The position numbers were made by a program, and so were the translations under genes. Below are positions 59,349 through 64,000 of a stretch of 64,000 nucleotides of DNA, piece by piece. The first letter of the stretch is position 1, and each line of letters opens with the position of its first letter. The stretch covers positions 174,443-238,442 of the forward strand of contig NW_012236508.1 of the NCBI RefSeq assembly GCF_000787575.1. The letters run 5' to 3'. The notes beneath the pieces are model-generated. The model made no database searches and was not told the origin of the DNA. It saw only the letters and a list, made by a program, of their open reading frames with translations. This stretch comes from Acytostelium subglobosum LB1 (Eukaryota; Evosea; Eumycetozoa; Acytosteliales; Acytosteliaceae).

Positions 59349-60093
59349 CTACCTGTTCATTGCTTGCAGGTCATTTATTCCTTTCTCAATTAACTCTATT
59401 CTTGATCGAATGGTATTGATACCCTTTGATACCTTCTCTTGTTTCCTAGATACCATTATCAAGCAATATTGCCCCAAAGGTTAGTACAAACATACATCAT
59501 GATGATTGATTGATTGAGAAGAAGTACATACAATATAAGGTGTTGTTCTCTATCCTTTGTAAAGTCCACAGCTTCTTGTAATGTCATCTGTACACTGATA
59601 TCTAATCCTATGTTTATATATATCTTGCTGGTGTCGGGTCTACATCGACGCGAAGGAAGGAAGGATGTTAGGACTACACTCATTGTTACGTTGACAATGA
59701 TAGTGATTGACTGTAACCTTACACTTTAGCCTTGGCATAGCATTCGCAGCCAAGGTTCAACATTGTCTTTAACTCTGTCATGTGGCCCTCAATCATCAAC
59801 TCCAAGTTACTTCGTAGTTCCAATCTGTCAGAGGACACGATAGATTGTTAATCACTCATTCACTCATTCAATCGATCAAACGATCAAACGATCCAATGAC
59901 ATGACATGATTGGTACGTACAGAGTCTGCAGATCATCGTGTATCCTCTGTTTATGTTGTAGCATATGCTCTAGATTGACATTTAACGTATCATTTAAGTA
60001 GTGTCTATAATAATCTATTGATTGTTCTCTCTCTTGTAACAACTGTTGTTCAGTCAGAGTCGATGCTGTCTGTTTCTTTATTACTTTGTTCAT
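59349..60093 (-). CDS. uxt: UXT homologue, prefoldin alpha-type subunit
   Basis: Small coiled-coil protein of the prefoldin-like (R2TP/URI) module that helps assemble RNA polymerases and other complexes. Minus-strand exons 60093..59921, 59824..59723, 59639..59532 and 59445..59349 give 159 residues, almost exactly the animal length. The arrangement is helix, beta hairpin, helix: NLEHMLQHKQRIHDDLQTLL, then LNLGCECYAKAKVPDTSKIY, INIGLDISVQMTLQEAVDF, and a closing coiled coil IELIEKGINDLQAMNR. The motif VPDTSKIYINIG is diagnostic and fixes the donor at 59723/59722 over an alternative two bases earlier. The short last exon would be missed by frame-only searches. Confidence 0.9.
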
Positions 60094-60773
60094 TGTTGTT
60101 GTAATATATATATATTTCTAAGAAGTGTAACAATGACATTCGTTTCCAACACAACACAACTTCTCAAGTTGGGTCCAAGTGTTAAACGGAGCTCCCACAT
60201 CGTATTTACAACTCCTAATACTAGATAGATAGTAAAAGAATATAATCAATGGTATACTATTACTTGGTAACTTAGGAAATCAACTTATGACCATATTGAT
60301 ATTCCTTTTCGACTTGGCAATTAGAGGTCGCTTTCCTAATATGGCGAGTTAGGTTGTACAACCTGTACAGATTTTGAATCCTCGACTAGTAATGTATATT
60401 CCCTCAATATTTCCTGTTTCTCTCTCACCTACTCTCTCTCTATTCTATCAATCAATCAACCAATGAATCAATCAGCGTCATTGTTCGTTGTAAACCTCGC
60501 ATACTTGAAAATTCAGTTTGTCAGCCAATAATTATCCATTCCTTGGGTCAACTTGGGAGATATGTATGTTGAATCACCAAACCTGGTAGGGCAATCTGAT
60601 AATTATTCAAGTGTCGAAACTTAATAATATGAGTTATTGATTGGACTCCAATCTACTACTAATTATAAATATTTTGGATTATCAACAAATAATCATTCAA
60701 CAAATATATATATTATCAATATCCAATAACAATAATTAACAAATAACAATTAATAATAATAATAATAATAACA
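60094..60773. other. Divergent intergenic region
   Basis: 680 bp between UXT and the Kelch gene. AT-rich at both ends, with polypurine or polypyrimidine blocks at 60415-60445. Nothing further recognised. Confidence 0.45.
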
Positions 60774-61961
60774 ATGGAGGAATTAACTATATCTTGTGAA
60801 ATCGTTTGCAAACAATATAAAGCTTGCCCTCGTTGCCTTTACCATCCATATTCCTTTCCTTCAAAACAAGAGGAATCAAAGGATAACAATAATAATAATA
60901 ATAATAATAATAATTTTAATCCTACCTCGGCTAGAGGAGTTTCAGAATCCGCGAATTCCGTTCAAGTGTCCTTTACTTCCAACTCCAACAATTGTGCCTC
61001 ATCCTCTGCTTCATCACCAATAAGATCAATGTCTACCCGTCCAAAAGAAGGAAAATACCCTGGAAAGCTGAATAAGAAATATATTGAATCCTTAACATAT
61101 GGATATATCATTACCTGCGGTGGAATGGATTCCAATGAACATCTATGGGACATGGAGAGATTTGACATTGCCGCTGGAACATGGTCCTTATTTCATAGAT
61201 GCAAGGAAAGGCGAGCCTGTCTAAATGCATCAATGGTCAACACCAAAGATTATCTGTACATATTTGGTGGCAATGACTCCCTTTGCACCTATGAACAGTT
61301 CAGCTTTGCTCTCAATCAATGGGTGGCCTGCGAAGCCATTCAAACAATGGGAGGATCAAGCATTGCCACTTGTTATGACAATGGCCGATCAATCTACCTG
61401 ATTGGTGGCCTGTACCGTACTTCAACTCTGGACCGAATCGATTGCTTTGATATTCTAACCAAACAATTCAAGACCATTGCTCGCCTGAACCATCCTCGCT
61501 ACTACTCACATGCCCTATATATTGGACATAGAGTGTATGTAGTGGGTGGATGTTACAAGAGACATCCAAATGATCAACATATCAATGTTAACAATGTTGA
61601 AGTATTTGATCCGGAGGACTCCAGCATAGAAGTATTCTGTGATCTTCCCACTAACGAACGAATCGAGGGATGTTGTTCAGATGGAAAGGAGTACATATTC
61701 TATATCACCAAAAGTACATTCTCAAGGTTTTCTATTATCACTGGAGATGAAGAGAAATTAGAATTCCCGCCGCTCAAAGAGGGACCTTTTGGACTTGGAC
61801 TGGTATATGGATATAACAACAACAATTTCAAAATATGGATTATTGGAGGCAAAGACCCTTTATATCAATATGTTTATAATGTTGACAAGAAGATATGGAG
61901 TAACATTCCACAAAAGAGAAGATCAACTTATTTTGCTGGTGCAGTAGGAGTACATCATTAA
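60774..61961 (+). CDS. Kelch-repeat protein
   Basis: Single-exon gene of 395 residues. The N-terminus has a short Cys/His cluster (CKQYKACPRCLYHP) followed by poly-N and a serine-rich stretch; then a Kelch beta-propeller from about residue 105: repeated units YIITCGGMDSNEHLWDMERF, LYIFGGNDSLCTYEQFSF, IYLIGGLYRTSTLDRIDCFD, VYVVGGCYKRHPND and KIWIIGGKDPLYQYVYNVDK each carry the GG and spaced aromatic pattern. The order and spacing of blades resemble the C-terminal domain of the B-box proteins in this window, in more canonical form. The cysteine cluster may be a B-box remnant. No membrane segment. Likely a cytosolic protein-binding propeller. Confidence 0.87.
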   Translation: MEELTISCEIVCKQYKACPRCLYHPYSFPSKQEESKDNNNNNNNNNNFNPTSARGVSESANSVQVSFTSNSNNCASSSASSPIRSMSTRPKEGKYPGKLNKKYIESLTYGYIITCGGMDSNEHLWDMERFDIAAGTWSLFHRCKERRACLNASMVNTKDYLYIFGGNDSLCTYEQFSFALNQWVACEAIQTMGGSSIATCYDNGRSIYLIGGLYRTSTLDRIDCFDILTKQFKTIARLNHPRYYSHALYIGHRVYVVGGCYKRHPNDQHINVNNVEVFDPEDSSIEVFCDLPTNERIEGCCSDGKEYIFYITKSTFSRFSIITGDEEKLEFPPLKEGPFGLGLVYGYNNNNFKIWIIGGKDPLYQYVYNVDKKIWSNIPQKRRSTYFAGAVGVHH

Positions 61962-62168
61962 TGACCAACTTTAAGATCATTACAATGAGTAATCCATCCA
62001 ACCAATCAATCAAAGTTAATTCAAAAAATCAAGTTTGATGAAGATATTTTCAATTTTTAAAGATTTCAACAACAATTTCAAAAGATTGGTCCTAGACCCG
62101 CAAGGCTTCATTCGTCTTTATCTATCTCTATCTCTATCATTGTACAGTTGTAATATAAATATAATATA

Positions 62169-64000
62169 ATGTTAAGGACTTTGGAGAGTTTTGTTTATAG
62201 AAGGAATCGTTGGTATCTTATTTTGACACTTGTATTACTATGTTTGTCTACAATAGTACTGTTTGAACAACAACAACAAAGACAGATCAATGAATTGGAT
62301 GCATCTCAAAGTAACTTTGTAAATGGAGATGGTTCCCAAACACATGTCACAATAGATTCAATGGTCATTGGCAATAACAATGCCAATACCAACAGCAATA
62401 GCAACAGTAACAGCAACAGCAACATCAACAATCAAACACTACGTATTGCTGAAGAGAAGGAACAGAAACGTCTTGATCAAGAGAATGAATGGCACAAACG
62501 TGTGGACAATGGAAATGGTCTGATAGTACTGCTCATCCCTCATTCACATTGTGATCCAGGTTGGCTAAGAACATATAATGTATGTACATTACAATTCTAT
62601 CATTCAATCAATCAACTGACTGACTGACTGACTCCTTCATTATAGCAATACTTTGAAGAAAAGGTACATGCAACACTTAACAATGTAATACATACATTGG
62701 AAAATGAGAAATCAAAGACATTTGTATGGTCAGAGATGTAAGTATCAGATATATCCCCAGTGGCGCCAACATGATCATCCTCAATCAATCACTCACTTAA
62801 TCATTCCAATCAATCAATCAAGTTCATACTTCAGGACATGGTGGGACTTGCAAGACAGTTACACACGCATAATCACACGCCAACTCATACGTAGAGGACA
62901 ACTTGAGATCATTGGAGGTGGATGGGTACAGAATGATGAGGCCGTGGCCCAACCAAATGATGTTATGGATCAGATCACAGAGGGCTTCCAATGGCTGCAT
63001 CGCACATTGAACATCACTGTTGACTATGGCTGGCAGATCGATCCGTTTGGACACTCATCACTCACTCCGACACTAATGTCCAAGCTCAACTTCAAGGCAG
63101 TGGTCGGCAACAGAATATCAGAGACTTCCAAGAACTACTTGATCAAGAAGCGTCAGATGCAATTCATGTGGGAGGGCTCGCCCTCGCTGGGCGACTCATC
63201 ACAGCTCTTCTACCATCTGATGTACCAACACTACAGCTATCCGGATCAATACTACAACGAGGACTTGTCCTATTTGGCCGATCCAAACGTGTCGGCAGAC
63301 ACTATCATCGACGTCATCCACAACGCTTCATTGGCCTACAAGACACGTGTGCTGTTCCTGCCGATGGGCGGAGACTTTGCCTACTCCAAGTACTCAGAGT
63401 TCAAGTTCAACGATGACATGCTGAGAATCGTCCAGCAGCGCAAGTATGACGTTGGCATCGAGGATATACGTTATGGTACCATTGGCGAGTTCTTCAAGCT
63501 ACTCAATCATGAGCTAAAGGAGCGCAAGGTCTCCATCCCCCTGTTCAACCATGACTTCTTCCCCTACGTTGCTGGACCTACTCAGCCATGGACTGTAAGA
63601 CATCACAACAATGTTCAACCACTCGACCAATCACTGACATGGAACTATCCCAAACGCAACATACTAGGGCTTCTACACTTCATACACATTGTTCAAAGTA
63701 TTGGTTCGCGATACATCATCACTCGTTCACGCGACAGACATAATGTACAGCATGGCATTGGCCAAGGCCACAAGTATGGGAGATGACTCTGTGTCCAAGT
63801 TGCAATCACTATATCCAAAGTTAGAGGAGTCTAGAAGGGTATGATTGATTGATTGAGAGGATGGCATTGGCACTCAGTGGCTCACTCACTAACATACACT
63901 ACCCTGACACATAGTCTGTGGCATTGACTCAACATCATGACTCTGTGACTGGCACGTCAAGAGCGGATGTAATGTACAACTACACTCAATATTTGAACAT
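62169..64000 (+). CDS. Golgi-type alpha-mannosidase II (GH38), 3' partial
   Basis: Type II membrane enzyme that trims mannose from N-glycans; zinc dependent. Exons seen: 62169..62579, 62646..62737, 62823..63594, 63668..63838 and 63915 to the window end, all in frame. A short cytosolic N-terminus precedes a signal anchor (WYLILTLVLLCLSTIVLF) and a Q/N/S-rich stem. Catalytic features: HSHCDPGW (zinc ligands His and Asp), ISYFRTWWD, and the nucleophile Asp in GWQIDPFGHSS; the last exon gives LTQHHDSVTGT, which holds the fourth zinc ligand. The donor at 63595 and acceptor at 63667 are set by GFYTSYTLFKVLVRDTS downstream. The rest of the gene lies beyond the right edge. Confidence 0.92.

Noticed and set aside
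1-64000. Mobile elements, virus-like elements, CRISPR arrays
   Set aside because: No reverse transcriptase, integrase, transposase, capsid-like frame, long terminal repeats or regularly spaced repeats were found on either strand.

Overview
The window is nuclear DNA from a dictyostelid social amoeba. The evidence is poly-Q/poly-N tracts inside coding regions, very short GT-AG introns (mostly about 55-90 nt) filled with TCAA-type tetranucleotides, AT-rich spacers, and recognisable dictyostelid genes: the prestalk transcription factor MrfA, a ComC-like EGF/TIG adhesion protein and the WASH subunit strumpellin. Coding regions are fairly GC-rich for this group, so a species other than D. discoideum is likely; I cannot name it.

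Layout. 1-3.8 kb: 5'-truncated giant solenoid (ankyrin-like) gene. 3.9-5.8 kb: low-complexity coiled-coil gene. 7.6-11.3 kb: convergent pair of secreted hydrolases, an S28 serine carboxypeptidase and a class 3 lipase. 12.7-17.3 kb: strumpellin and a possible Erf4/GOLGA7-like protein. 17.3-24.7 kb: long regulatory-looking spacer followed by mrfA. 24.9-33.1 kb: array of B-box/beta-propeller genes (two intact, one with a single in-frame stop, one clear pseudogene) interrupted by an unrecognised small gene. 33.1-37.4 kb: intact paralogue of the giant solenoid gene. 37.5-39.2 kb: vanin/biotinidase-like amidase. 39.7-40.9 kb: B-box protein with a different C-terminal domain. 42.3-46.9 kb: ComC-like adhesion protein, followed by a decayed solenoid fragment (46.9-47.9 kb). 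49.9-51.3 kb: multi-pass membrane protein, possibly TOM1/THH1-like, interrupted by a 100-N gap. 51.3-53.0 kb: a further B-box protein. 53.4-54.9 kb: 2-Cys peroxiredoxin. 55.0-60.1 kb: TRAPPC9/Trs120 and UXT. 60.8-62.0 kb: Kelch protein. 62.2 kb to the end: Golgi-type alpha-mannosidase, truncated by the window edge.

How the genes relate. Housekeeping genes (WASH complex, TRAPP, prefoldin-like UXT, peroxiredoxin, glycan processing) are interleaved with two expanding accessory families. One is the B-box plus propeller family: four copies in the 24.9-33.1 kb array, two dispersed copies, and a related stand-alone Kelch protein. The other is a roughly 1400-residue solenoid family built from two homologous halves, with its single intron exactly at the junction. 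Both families show intact, damaged and decayed copies side by side, which points to rapid birth and death. No virus-like element, DNA transposon, CRISPR array or rRNA/tRNA gene was recognised.
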